Shown here in pieces: positions 34,350 through 42,796 of a stretch of DNA of 64,000 bases; within the stretch, counting starts at the first letter, position 1; every line of letters begins with the position of its first letter. The DNA is taken from NCBI RefSeq assembly GCF_927798115.1, contig NZ_CAKMMG010000001.1, forward strand, positions 434,001-498,000, read 5' to 3'. The notes under the pieces are model-generated. The model was not told the origin of the DNA and made no database searches. It worked only from the letters and a program-made list of their open reading frames with translations. Source of the DNA: Paenibacillus auburnensis. GTDB taxonomy: Bacteria; Bacillota; Bacilli; Paenibacillales; Paenibacillaceae. Made by a program: the position numbers and the translations under genes.

Positions 34350-35960
34350 ATGGGTGCACGGCAAGAGAAATATAAAGTGCTGCTGGTGGATGATGAGCCG
34401 ATCATTCTGCGCAGCCTTAAAGTAGCGATCCCGTGGGAGGAGCTGGGTCTTACCATCGCGGGTGAAGCACGGAACGGTGAAGCGGCATTAAGGCTCATTG
34501 AAGAGCATTCCCCGCATATTGTGATCAGTGATATCCGCATGCCTGTGATCGACGGGATTGCTTTAATGAAAGAAGTGCTGCCGCGGAGTGCGAAGCTGCT
34601 GTTTATTTTTATCAGCGGCTACGGTGAATTTGAATATGCGCGGGATGCGCTGCGGCTTGGAGCGTTTGACTATCTGCTGAAGCCGATTGACCATGACGAG
34701 CTGACGGAAATGCTAACCCGCGCGCGGCTTAAGCTTGACCGGCAGAAAGAGAATGAGCAGCTAATGCATTCGGTGCAGATGCTGTCCATTCTGGCGAGAG
34801 AGAGGATGTTCACCGAGTTCACACTTGGCAATCCGCGTCCGCTGCAGCATCTGAAGTGGCTGGAGAACAGCGAGCTGGAAAGGGAATATTTCATGGCTGT
34901 AGTCCGGCTGGACGATTATGCCGCCCTTACCGCCAAGTGGAGCGCCGAGGAGAAACATCTCTGGCTGTTCGCGATCCGCAATATTCTTGAAGAGTGGTCG
35001 CTGGAGAACGGGGCATTGTCGATCTTCCCGTTCTACAACGGGGAGTGGGTGCTGCTGTTCCCAGGAAGCTTGAGTACAGTCAAAAAAGAACTCGGCGAGC
35101 GGCTGGTTGCCGATATTAAGCGCTATTCCAAGCTGCATTGCTCGGTGGGCATCAGCCGCAGCACACAGGGAATTGACCAGTTAAGCACCGTATATCCGCT
35201 TGCTGCCAAAGCGCTGTACCAGCGCTTTTACTCCGGCCAGGCAGGGGTATTCATCGAAGAGGAAACGCCGGAGGAATCCGTCCGTGAGGTACAATATCCG
35301 AAGGAGCTGGAGCTTTCGCTTATTGAGAGTATCCGTACCTTGAATATGGAGCGGATGCTGGTCCTGTTCGATGAAATGGCCAGCTTCATCGAATCCCAGT
35401 CGTTGCCAAAGGAATTAGCACAGCGGATCATCATTGAGCTTGTCGTAGTCTTATACAGACAATTTGAGCAGCTGAACATGCAGGCGGAGTGGTCGCTCGA
35501 AGGGCTGCTGGGCAAGCTGCAGGGACTGGGGACCCTAAGCTCTGTTATCAATGTGCTCAAGGAGGACTTCCGCAGCTGGATGCAGGAGGGCAGCAAGCAG
35601 GTCACCCGCGAAGACGGCCGGAGTGTCGTTGATAAGGCCAAACGGTACATTGAAGAGAATTATCATAAAGATCTTAGCATCGAAGAAGTAGCGGAAGTGG
35701 CGGACTTAAGCATCAGCCATTTCTGTACCTTGTTCAAACAGGTCTCGGGCTATACCTTCCTGGAGTTTGTGACCTACTACCGGATGGAGAAGGCTAAATA
35801 TATCCTTCTGAACAGCAGTGTGAAGGTATATCAGGTGGCACCGCTCGTCGGATATCAGGACCCCAGATATTTCACCCAGGTGTTCAAGAAGGCAACCGGC
35901 AAAACGCCGACAGAATTCCGAGAGCAGTATACCCAGCAGGCGAATGAGGGATATAAATAA
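34350..35960 (+). CDS. Response regulator with AraC-type output (YesN-like)
   Basis: A 536-residue regulator. Receiver domain at about 5-125 with the acidic pair DDEP, phosphorylatable Asp about 61 in VISDIRMPVIDG, and K about 113 (LKPID). The middle of about 250 residues is the usual helical linker. The C-terminal AraC domain (about 430-536) has two HTH motifs, ending YQVAPLVGYQDPRYFTQVFKKATGKTP (in parts: VAPLVGYQDPRYF, FKKATGKTPTEFR). I chose ATG 34350, 8 nt after GGGAGG; a GTG at 34341 is too close. It likely activates the sugar ABC operon upstream. Confidence 0.92.
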   Translation: MGARQEKYKVLLVDDEPIILRSLKVAIPWEELGLTIAGEARNGEAALRLIEEHSPHIVISDIRMPVIDGIALMKEVLPRSAKLLFIFISGYGEFEYARDALRLGAFDYLLKPIDHDELTEMLTRARLKLDRQKENEQLMHSVQMLSILARERMFTEFTLGNPRPLQHLKWLENSELEREYFMAVVRLDDYAALTAKWSAEEKHLWLFAIRNILEEWSLENGALSIFPFYNGEWVLLFPGSLSTVKKELGERLVADIKRYSKLHCSVGISRSTQGIDQLSTVYPLAAKALYQRFYSGQAGVFIEEETPEESVREVQYPKELELSLIESIRTLNMERMLVLFDEMASFIESQSLPKELAQRIIIELVVVLYRQFEQLNMQAEWSLEGLLGKLQGLGTLSSVINVLKEDFRSWMQEGSKQVTREDGRSVVDKAKRYIEENYHKDLSIEEVAEVADLSISHFCTLFKQVSGYTFLEFVTYYRMEKAKYILLNSSVKVYQVAPLVGYQDPRYFTQVFKKATGKTPTEFREQYTQQANEGYK

Positions 35961-35969
35961 TAGTTAAAT

Positions 35970-36005
35970 AAGGAGAGGGTATGATATTTGTCATACCCTC
36001 TCCTT
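35970..36005 (+). terminator. Hairpin after the response regulator gene
   Basis: AAGGAGAGGGTATGA pairs perfectly with TCATACCCTCTCCTT (15 bp). A clear U tract is lacking on the plus strand, so it may act with the help of rho or processing. Confidence 0.7.
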
Positions 36006-36021
36006 GATGTTTATGCCTTAC

Positions 36022-36047
36022 TGTCATGACACTTCCTTCTTTATAAT
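36022..36047 (+). promoter_or_regulatory. des promoter with palindrome at the -35
   Basis: TATAAT (36042-36047) has no good -35; instead the perfect palindrome TGTCATGACA (36022-36031) covers that place. This fits an activator-dependent promoter, and DesR is the expected activator because desR is downstream. Binding by DesR is inference. Confidence 0.7.
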
Positions 36048-36101
36048 GATAAGTATAGATGAATGTATCCCTTACCGGACACACGAGGAGGAAACGACCA
36101 G

Positions 36102-37166
36102 ATGACGAAGAGCAATGCTACCCAGCTCTCCAGCCTAAAAAAAAGCGTGGCCCCTTTTGAACAAAACGACCATAAAAGAAGTATAAACCAGCTTATTAAT
36201 ACCCTCGGACCACTGATCCTGTTATGGGCCGCAGCCTACTTGAGTCTTTCTGTTTCATATTGGCTGACCTTGCTGTTTGCAGTACCGGCAGCGGGCTTCG
36301 TAATCCGCACCTTTATTATTTTCCATGACTGCTGTCATGGTTCATTCTTCAAGAACCGGAAAGCCAACGATATTCTCGGTACGCTTACAGGGGTGCTGAC
36401 CCTGGTGCCTTACCGCCAGTGGAAGCACAGCCATTCGATCCATCATGCCGGCAGCAGCAACCTCGACAAAAGAGGCATCGGCGACATATGGATTATGACA
36501 GTGGATGAATATATTGCGGCGACTCCGCTTAAACGCTTATACTATCGGATTTACCGCAATCCGCTGGTTATGTTTGGTGCCGGTCCGATTGCAGTATTCC
36601 TGATTCAATACCGCTTCAATGCCAAGGGTGCAAGACGTAAAGAGCGCATGAATACTTATCTGACCAATATCCTGATTGCGGCACTGTATGGAGCGATGAT
36701 CTGGGCAATCGGCTGGCAGGCTTTCCTGCTGGTACAGCTGCCAATCGTATTCGTCTCCGGCTTTCTCGGAATCTGGCTATTCTATGTACAGCACCAGTTC
36801 GAGGATACTTTCTTTGAGCATGAAGAGGAATGGAGTTATGTGATGGCTGCTGTGGAAGGAAGCTCTTATTATAAGCTGCCGAAGGTCCTGCAATGGATCA
36901 CCGGCAACATCGGCTTTCACCATGTGCATCATTTAAGCCCGAAGGTGCCGAACTATAACCTTGAGCTGGCACATAATGCTACACCGCCGCTGCAGAAAGC
37001 AACGACAATCACCATTGGAACCAGTCTAAAGGCGCTCCATTTCCGGCTGTGGGATGAGGAGAATAAGGGTTTTGTAGGCTTCAAGGAGATCAAAGCCCGG
37101 CTGCGCCATCCTTTGCCTTCGGTAGAGGGGCTGAAAGTGCGCAAACCGGAACTCCAGACTAAATAG
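36102..37166 (+). CDS. des: Membrane acyl-lipid desaturase (Des type)
   Basis: A 354-residue membrane di-iron desaturase that adds a double bond to acyl chains of membrane lipids to restore fluidity in the cold. The three histidine boxes are complete: HDCCH (75-79), HSHSIHH (109-115) and HHVHH (273-277); an extra HQFED (231) is typical of this group. Four hydrophobic helices flank them. I chose ATG 36102, with GAGGAGG 9 nt upstream; a start at 36063 lies in the promoter zone. It is followed by desK-desR, so the identity as Des is well supported by context. Confidence 0.93.
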   Translation: MTKSNATQLSSLKKSVAPFEQNDHKRSINQLINTLGPLILLWAAAYLSLSVSYWLTLLFAVPAAGFVIRTFIIFHDCCHGSFFKNRKANDILGTLTGVLTLVPYRQWKHSHSIHHAGSSNLDKRGIGDIWIMTVDEYIAATPLKRLYYRIYRNPLVMFGAGPIAVFLIQYRFNAKGARRKERMNTYLTNILIAALYGAMIWAIGWQAFLLVQLPIVFVSGFLGIWLFYVQHQFEDTFFEHEEEWSYVMAAVEGSSYYKLPKVLQWITGNIGFHHVHHLSPKVPNYNLELAHNATPPLQKATTITIGTSLKALHFRLWDEENKGFVGFKEIKARLRHPLPSVEGLKVRKPELQTK

Positions 37167-37188
37167 TATGATGCGTGTTTGCAGTCAG

Positions 37189-37244
37189 GAGAGGAAGTCA
37201 GTCCCGGAGAATATCAGGCGGGTGTGGCTTCTTCTCTTTTTTTT
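37189..37244 (+). terminator. Terminator of des
   Basis: GAGAGGAAGTCA pairs with TGGCTTCTTCTC (a few mismatches) and is followed by eight T. Confidence 0.72.
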
Positions 37245-37306
37245 CGGGGATTGCCGGTTAACGTAAGCTTTATGCTAAAATGGGGGTAATCTAGCTGGCT
37301 AAAAGG

Positions 37307-38455
37307 ATGGCTGACATGCAGAAGTGGCATCATATTTTTCATAAAAGTACAGGTCTAAGCCCTTATGTTTGGGTTGTGTTCTACATCCTTCCGTTTTACT
37401 CGATTTTCCGGTCCTCTTCGATGGATCGGTGGGTATATGGAATTGTGATGATTATTATGTTTTTTGCCTGTTACGTGCTCGCCTTCAAATCTAAGGGATG
37501 GGTAGTTTATTTCTGGACTAGTGTGCAGATTATCGTCTCCATTACGATGACGCTAATGTTCGGGTATATGTATTTTGCACTGTTTCTGGCCTTTTTTATC
37601 GGTAATATTCAGAACCGCGGCGGCTTCTTCACCATGTACACGATCCATTTGCTGACGACCATCGTAGCCATCAACTACGAGCTGATTACCCGTAATCCAG
37701 TGTTTCTGTCGCAGCTGCCGTTTGTGCTGGTGAGTATCATTGCCGTAGTACTGCTTCCCGCCACGACCTATAACCGCAATAATCAGGATAAACTGCAGGG
37801 ACAGCTGGAGGATGCGAATAAAAGGATTTCGGAACTTGTCATCATGGAGGAGCGCCAGCGGATCTCCCGCGACCTGCATGATACCCTGGGCCAGAAGCTG
37901 TCGCTTATCGGGCTAAAGAGTGACTTGGCCAGCAAGTTGATCAGCAAAAATCCGGCGCAGGCGGTCGTGGAGATCAATGATGTCCGCCAGACAGCCAGAA
38001 GCGCGCTTAAAGAGGTCCGTGAAATGATTACGCAGATGCGCGGCATCCGGCTTGAAGATGAACTTGTGAGGATCCGGCAGTTTCTGCAGGCGGCAGAAAT
38101 TGAATTCGAGCTGGAGGGCAGCCCTAAGCTGACCAATACTTCACTGATTACGGAAAATGTGCTCAGCATGTGCATTAAAGAAGCCGTAACGAATGTGGTG
38201 AAGCACAGCGGCGCCACATTTTGCCGGATTGGGATCGAGCCTTCCCGGACGGATCTGGTCATCAAGGTTGCCGATAACGGGAGAGGCATTAAGCCCGCAA
38301 ATCAGGAGAATAAAGGCCACGGCTTGCAGGGTATGCGGGAGCGGCTTGAATTTGTTAACGGAAGTATGGAGATTGTGCAGAACAGCGGGACAACCATAGT
38401 GGTTAAGGTACCTACGGTGATCCGGCAGCTGGAGCAGGAGGGGAAAGAGGAATGA
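37307..38455 (+). CDS. desK: Sensor histidine kinase DesK
   Basis: A 382-residue NarL-type kinase. The N-terminal 150 residues hold five or so membrane helices (VWVVFYILPFYSIF, YGIVMIIMFFACYVLAF, IIVSITMTLMFGYMYFALF), the thermosensor part in Bacillus DesK. The HisKA_3 motif RISRDLHDTLGQKLSLIGLK carries the phosphorylated histidine, and the ATPase part has VTNVVKHSG, DNGRGI and GHGLQGMRERL. In the known system cold makes DesK phosphorylate DesR; warm, fluid membranes favour the phosphatase state. It overlaps desR by 4 nt. Confidence 0.92.
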   Translation: MADMQKWHHIFHKSTGLSPYVWVVFYILPFYSIFRSSSMDRWVYGIVMIIMFFACYVLAFKSKGWVVYFWTSVQIIVSITMTLMFGYMYFALFLAFFIGNIQNRGGFFTMYTIHLLTTIVAINYELITRNPVFLSQLPFVLVSIIAVVLLPATTYNRNNQDKLQGQLEDANKRISELVIMEERQRISRDLHDTLGQKLSLIGLKSDLASKLISKNPAQAVVEINDVRQTARSALKEVREMITQMRGIRLEDELVRIRQFLQAAEIEFELEGSPKLTNTSLITENVLSMCIKEAVTNVVKHSGATFCRIGIEPSRTDLVIKVADNGRGIKPANQENKGHGLQGMRERLEFVNGSMEIVQNSGTTIVVKVPTVIRQLEQEGKEE

Positions 38456-39054
38456 TAAAGATTGTAATTGCTGAGGATCAGCGCATGCTGCTGGGCGCAC
38501 TGGCTTCACTGCTTGATCTGGAAGAGGATATGAAGGTGGTCGGTCGTGCAACCAACGGTGAGGAAGCCGTTAAGCTGGTGAAGCTGCATACGCCTGATAT
38601 TTGCATCATGGATATAGAAATGCCTGCCATGACCGGACTCGAAGCAGCGGAGGCCTTGAAGAGTTCCGGGTGTAAAGTCATGATCCTCACCACCTTTGCC
38701 CGGGCCGGCTATTTCGAGCGCGCGGTGAAGGCTGGAGTGGACGCCTATCTGCTGAAGGACAGCCCCAGTGAAGAGCTGGCCCTCTCCATCCGCAGTGTGA
38801 TGGCCGGCAGACGGATTTATGCACCGGAGCTCATGGATGAGGCTTACAGCAGTGAAGCCAATCCGCTGACACAGCGGGAAAAGGAAGTGCTCGGGCTGAT
38901 TGCCGACGGCAAAAATACCAAGGAAATCGCCAGCCAACTGTACATTACAACAGGAACGGTACGGAACTATATCTCAGTTATTCTTGACAAGCTGGATGTA
39001 GGCAACCGGATTGAGGCAATTACACGTTTTAAGGAAAAAGGCTGGTTTAAGTAA
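38452..39054 (+). CDS. desR: Response regulator DesR
   Basis: A 200-residue NarL/LuxR-family regulator. The receiver has the acidic pair in VIAEDQRM, the phosphoacceptor Asp in ICIMDIEMP (about 54) and the K in LLKDSPSEE (about 102). The C-terminal LuxR HTH reads LTQREKEVLGLIADGKNTK and TGTVRNYISVILDKLDVGNR. It starts with ATG inside the desK stop (ATGA). It is expected to activate des from the palindrome at 36022-36031. Confidence 0.93.
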   Translation: MIKIVIAEDQRMLLGALASLLDLEEDMKVVGRATNGEEAVKLVKLHTPDICIMDIEMPAMTGLEAAEALKSSGCKVMILTTFARAGYFERAVKAGVDAYLLKDSPSEELALSIRSVMAGRRIYAPELMDEAYSSEANPLTQREKEVLGLIADGKNTKEIASQLYITTGTVRNYISVILDKLDVGNRIEAITRFKEKGWFK

Positions 39055-39126
39055 GCGGGGTTCCGCATATATTTTATTATGAGGTGAAGCTGTCATTCGG
39101 AATGTACAGTCACACCCGATCATCAC

Positions 39127-39157
39127 GGGGGACCGCCAAGGTCTGCCCTGTTTTTTT
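39127..39157 (+). terminator. Terminator of desK-desR
   Basis: GGGGGACC and GGTCTGCCC pair around GCCAA, followed by TGTTTTTTTG. Confidence 0.75.
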
Positions 39158-39169
39158 GCGCGGATTCGC

Positions 39170-39211
39170 AGAAACGATTCCGTCCCTAATTGGACGGCGA
39201 AGCCGTTTCTT
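39170..39211. other. Second hairpin after desR
   Basis: AGAAACG/CGTTTCT and CCGTCC/GGACGG form two nested stems separated by unequal internal loops. No T tract follows, so it is not a standard terminator. Confidence 0.55.
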
Positions 39212-39275
39212 CTTAGGTCTACATTCAGTTATCTAGTTCCATTCTCCTGTTTTTACCATTCGGGGGCTTGAGAGA

Positions 39276-39356
39276 TTGGAAGAGGAAATGATTTTTGCTA
39301 AGATGAATGCAAACATGTGATCTTATTCCCTGTACTTGGGTAATAGAGATCATGTT
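39276..39356 (+). promoter_or_regulatory. Promoter and inverted repeat before the SWIM/MoxR/VWA cluster
   Basis: TTGGAA (39276-39281), a 17-nt spacer and TAAGAT (39299-39304) form a reasonable sigma-A promoter. Transcription should begin near 39311, exactly where a 45-bp imperfect inverted repeat starts (AACATGTGATCTTATTCCC at 39312 and GGGTAATAGAGATCATGTT ending 39356). It may be an operator at +1 or a 5'-terminal RNA hairpin. A leader of about 100 nt then leads to the first gene. Confidence 0.7.
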
Positions 39357-39412
39357 CCAATTTTGCCCAATATTCTGTTTAATTCAGCCAAACAAGTCGG
39401 GAGGAATCTGAT

Positions 39413-40852
39413 TTGCCTGAACTTACTTCATCCTATGTAGATTCGTTAGCACCGAATGCCGCTGCTATCAAGAATGGACAGGGGCTGGTACGCAAAAAAA
39501 GCTTCATCCAGCTTCACCGTTCTGAGAACGGAGAGCTGCTGTTCGGGCAATGTGCGGGAAGCGGAAAGACACCGTATGAATGCTCTGTAGATTTTGTGGC
39601 TCCGGAGAACCCTGTCTTCCGCTGTTCCTGCCCGAGCCGGCAGTTTCCATGCAAGCACACCCTAGGCCTGCTGTATGCCTATGTGGAAGGCCAGTCCTTT
39701 ACACCTGCACAAGTTCCAGAGACGATCGCCGCCAAGCGTGAAAAGGCTGAGAAACGGGAAGAGAACAAGGTGAAGCAGGCTGCCGAAGGCACCGGAAGTA
39801 AACCGAAGAAAGTCAATAAATCAGCACTTAAGAAAAAAATATCGGCCCAGCTTGAAGGGCTGGACCTGCTGGAGAAGCTGGTGCTTTCATTGATCCGCGG
39901 CGGGTTGTCCACCATTGATGCCAAGACACTTAAGACGGTTCAGGAGCACGTGAAACAGCTGGGCAACTACTATCTGTCCGGTGCACAGATTGAACTGCGC
40001 CGGTTCGCGCTGCTGCTGGGGAAGGGGCAGGACCGTGAGCAGAGCTATACATATGCTGTGGAGCAATTGACACGGCTGCATGCCTTTATTAAGAAAGGCC
40101 GGAGTTATCTGACCGCAAGAAGCGAAGATCCGGAGCTTGCGCCGGACTATGAATCGACCATAGATGAATGGCTGGGCCACGCCTGGCAGCTGGCAGAACT
40201 GAAGGAATATGGGCTTACAGAGTCAGATGTTGAACTGCTTCAGCTCGCCTTCTATAGCTATGATGATCATGCACGGCAGGAATTCGTCGATCTCGGGTAC
40301 TGGCTGGACATGGCCAGCGGTATGATCCACAAGACTGTTCACTACCGCCCTTACAAAGCAGCCAAGCTGCTGCGGGAGGATGACAGCTTCTTTGATGTTG
40401 CCAAGATTCCGCTGCTCTACAAATATCCCGGGGAACTCAATGCCCGGGTACGTTATGAAGAGATGATGGCGAGACTTGTCACTCCGGCTGACCTGGCCCA
40501 GGTTCGGGTTCATGCAGACCGCAGCTTCGCGGAAGCAATCAAGAGGGTGAAAAATCAGTTAAAGAATCCGTTAAGCGATAAGCAACCGGTTCTGCTTCTA
40601 TATGCAGCTAGCCTTGGAGTGACGGAGCACGGCGAATATGTCATAACGGATGAAGCTGGCGGGCAGCTTGTGCTGGGGGATATTTCCTCATTGCCCCAGG
40701 GTACGCTCCAGCTGCTGCCATTCCTGTCTCCCGCCAGTCTCAAGGGCTGCTCACTGCTGGTGATGTTTGAACATGACCTGGACCAGGGCAGGCTGGTTGC
40801 CCAGCCGCTAAGCGTCATTACTGATGAGGGGATTACACGTCTCCTATACTAA
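39413..40852 (+). CDS. SWIM zinc-finger protein
   Basis: A 479-residue protein. An N-terminal SWIM zinc finger, CSCPSRQFPCKH at residues 71-82 (CxC...CxH), sits in a beta segment that begins FIQLHRSENGELLFGQC. A charged, lysine-rich linker follows (about 105-150), then a long helical region. The C-terminus (about 395-479) looks like a beta-rich domain. SWIM domains bind DNA or proteins. The start is TTG with GGGAGG 8 nt upstream. It is the first gene of a five-gene cluster with a HEAT-like protein, MoxR ATPase, DUF5682 protein and VWA protein, an association I know from several phyla but with no proven function. Confidence 0.85.
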   Translation: MPELTSSYVDSLAPNAAAIKNGQGLVRKKSFIQLHRSENGELLFGQCAGSGKTPYECSVDFVAPENPVFRCSCPSRQFPCKHTLGLLYAYVEGQSFTPAQVPETIAAKREKAEKREENKVKQAAEGTGSKPKKVNKSALKKKISAQLEGLDLLEKLVLSLIRGGLSTIDAKTLKTVQEHVKQLGNYYLSGAQIELRRFALLLGKGQDREQSYTYAVEQLTRLHAFIKKGRSYLTARSEDPELAPDYESTIDEWLGHAWQLAELKEYGLTESDVELLQLAFYSYDDHARQEFVDLGYWLDMASGMIHKTVHYRPYKAAKLLREDDSFFDVAKIPLLYKYPGELNARVRYEEMMARLVTPADLAQVRVHADRSFAEAIKRVKNQLKNPLSDKQPVLLLYAASLGVTEHGEYVITDEAGGQLVLGDISSLPQGTLQLLPFLSPASLKGCSLLVMFEHDLDQGRLVAQPLSVITDEGITRLLY

Positions 40853-40904
40853 GCAAACTTTATGAATCATAATTTTCGTATACCTTTGAGTAGGGGGACT
40901 GCCC

Positions 40905-42749
40905 ATGAGTACAGCATTATTACAAGAGCTTCATCAGGAAGTCAGAAGGCTTTATATTGCCGGCAGCGACCTGGCGGCGGACGACTTCCGCCTGAAACGC
41001 CTGCTGCCGCAGTTTCAGCAGCTGGGTGAGCGGGCAGCCGTCTTTAAGCGGCTCGGTGAAGGTGTGGCTGCCCTTCTTAAGCAGGAGAGTGCAGGGGAGG
41101 CTGCTCCGGCGGTGAAGCTGCAGGAGTTGACCCTTCTGCTGGAGTCCGTGCTCTATACACAGGGAACTACATCACCTGCCGGTATTCCAGGCGGGCTGCC
41201 GAGCAGCCGCTTTACGCTTGAAACCAAAGTATCATACCGCAAGCTGGCTGCGGTCCGGCAGGCGCTGACCACAACAGGCAGCGGCAGATATGAGACGGTA
41301 GTAGAGGCGTTCAATGAGGGGATATTTCAAGATCTGCGCCTGCTGCCGCTGGCTATCGGTGCCTTAAGCGACCCTTATGCTGAGATCGCTGAATTTGCCA
41401 TGAAGCAGATTCTGCCCTCCTACGGCCCGGCAATCGCTGATTATCTTATGCGGGAATTCGATCCTTCCGGCGGGAAAAGCGATGTACGCAAGCTGCAGGT
41501 GATCGGAGAGGCAGGCGGGCCGGAACTGCTTCCTGAGATATTCAAGGCAGCGGTGAACGGCAGCGATGATGTCCGTGTTGCTGCGATCGGCTGTCTGGCC
41601 GGACATGAGGCGTATACGACGTCATTGCTGGAATGGACGAATGATAAGAAGAAGCCGATCCGTGAAGCCGCATTTACTGCAGTAGCCGCCGGAGGCTCTC
41701 AAGCCGGCATGGAACGGCTGTTGGAGGCGTTTGCCGGGAAGAAAGACCGGGCGCTTGCAGCCGAAGCAGTCGCGAAATGGCCTTCCCCACCGCTTGCAGA
41801 GCGGTTGTCTGTGCGGTTCATGGAGGAGCTTCAGGAAGCCTTACAGCAGGACAATACCGACAAGAAAAAGAATGAGAACGTCTGGACCGGCATACAGCCT
41901 TATTTAACTGCGCTTGAGGAAGCACGGAATCCGCAACTCGACCAAATATACAGCTTTGTGATACACAATTATGAAAAGTTTATCGCTTTAGGATGGCTGC
42001 CTCTGCTGGATCAGGCAGCTTATTATGAGGAAAGGGCAGCATCGGAGCAGGGCCTGGAGCTGCTCAGGGAGCTGGAGCAGCGTAATTCGCGTTATTTGCC
42101 TCACTATTTCCGTGCGGCGCAGCAATTGCTGAGTGCTAAGGAGCTCTACAAGCAGTTCGGCGGAACAATGATGAGCAGGCTGAAATCTAAAGTATCAAAA
42201 GAAGCGGCAAAGCGTGACCAACAGCTGCTGGAAACGCTGGAGCGGCAGATTATAAACGCTGAAAGCGTAGTATATGAGGTCCCATGGGATTCCTCCAGAG
42301 ACCGCCAGCAAATCTGGAGGGAAATGCTGTCTGCTGACAAAATTGCTGTAGCCTGGGATCCCCGCTGGCTCGACTGGTTCATAGACCAGGATGCGCTGGA
42401 TCTGGTGTGTGCCTTTGCCCGGCCGGATTCACCAGCCGCACGCAATTACCTGCTCGGCAAACTTCAGGAGCAGAGCGGTAGACGGAGAGGCCACGATTAC
42501 ATGCTCCATATTTTTATGGGACTGGAACGTGCAGGACTGGCAGAACCGGAACGGCAGGAGCTGCTGATGTCCGTACTGGAGAAGGATAGACTCTATAATC
42601 CGTATATGATTCCTTATTATTTGTTTCATCTGATGCTCCGCTTTCCGTCAAGCTACTTTAGCCGGATCGAGGCCATTGCACCCAATTACCGTTATGAATC
42701 CAAAACACAGCTGGAATATCTGCTAAATCATTTGCAGAGACAGGAGTAA
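40905..42749 (+). CDS. HEAT-like repeat protein of the MoxR/VWA cluster
   Basis: A 614-residue, almost wholly helical protein, probably of the DUF5691 kind. Residues of about 130-310 contain HEAT-like pairs of helices, for example ALSDPYAEIAEFAMKQILP, GSDDVRVAAIGCLAGHEA and KKPIREAAFTAVAAGG, at spacings of about 35-40. The C-terminal 250 residues are helical with several aromatic segments (VPWDSSRDRQQIWREM). No enzyme motif is visible. A scaffold for the ATPase or its clients is likely by analogy to other HEAT proteins. It lies 52 nt after the SWIM gene. Confidence 0.75.
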   Translation: MSTALLQELHQEVRRLYIAGSDLAADDFRLKRLLPQFQQLGERAAVFKRLGEGVAALLKQESAGEAAPAVKLQELTLLLESVLYTQGTTSPAGIPGGLPSSRFTLETKVSYRKLAAVRQALTTTGSGRYETVVEAFNEGIFQDLRLLPLAIGALSDPYAEIAEFAMKQILPSYGPAIADYLMREFDPSGGKSDVRKLQVIGEAGGPELLPEIFKAAVNGSDDVRVAAIGCLAGHEAYTTSLLEWTNDKKKPIREAAFTAVAAGGSQAGMERLLEAFAGKKDRALAAEAVAKWPSPPLAERLSVRFMEELQEALQQDNTDKKKNENVWTGIQPYLTALEEARNPQLDQIYSFVIHNYEKFIALGWLPLLDQAAYYEERAASEQGLELLRELEQRNSRYLPHYFRAAQQLLSAKELYKQFGGTMMSRLKSKVSKEAAKRDQQLLETLERQIINAESVVYEVPWDSSRDRQQIWREMLSADKIAVAWDPRWLDWFIDQDALDLVCAFARPDSPAARNYLLGKLQEQSGRRRGHDYMLHIFMGLERAGLAEPERQELLMSVLEKDRLYNPYMIPYYLFHLMLRFPSSYFSRIEAIAPNYRYESKTQLEYLLNHLQRQE

Positions 42750-42796
42750 AGTACTTAGGAAGCTGAATTCACGGTTTACACAAAGGAGAGGTGTAC

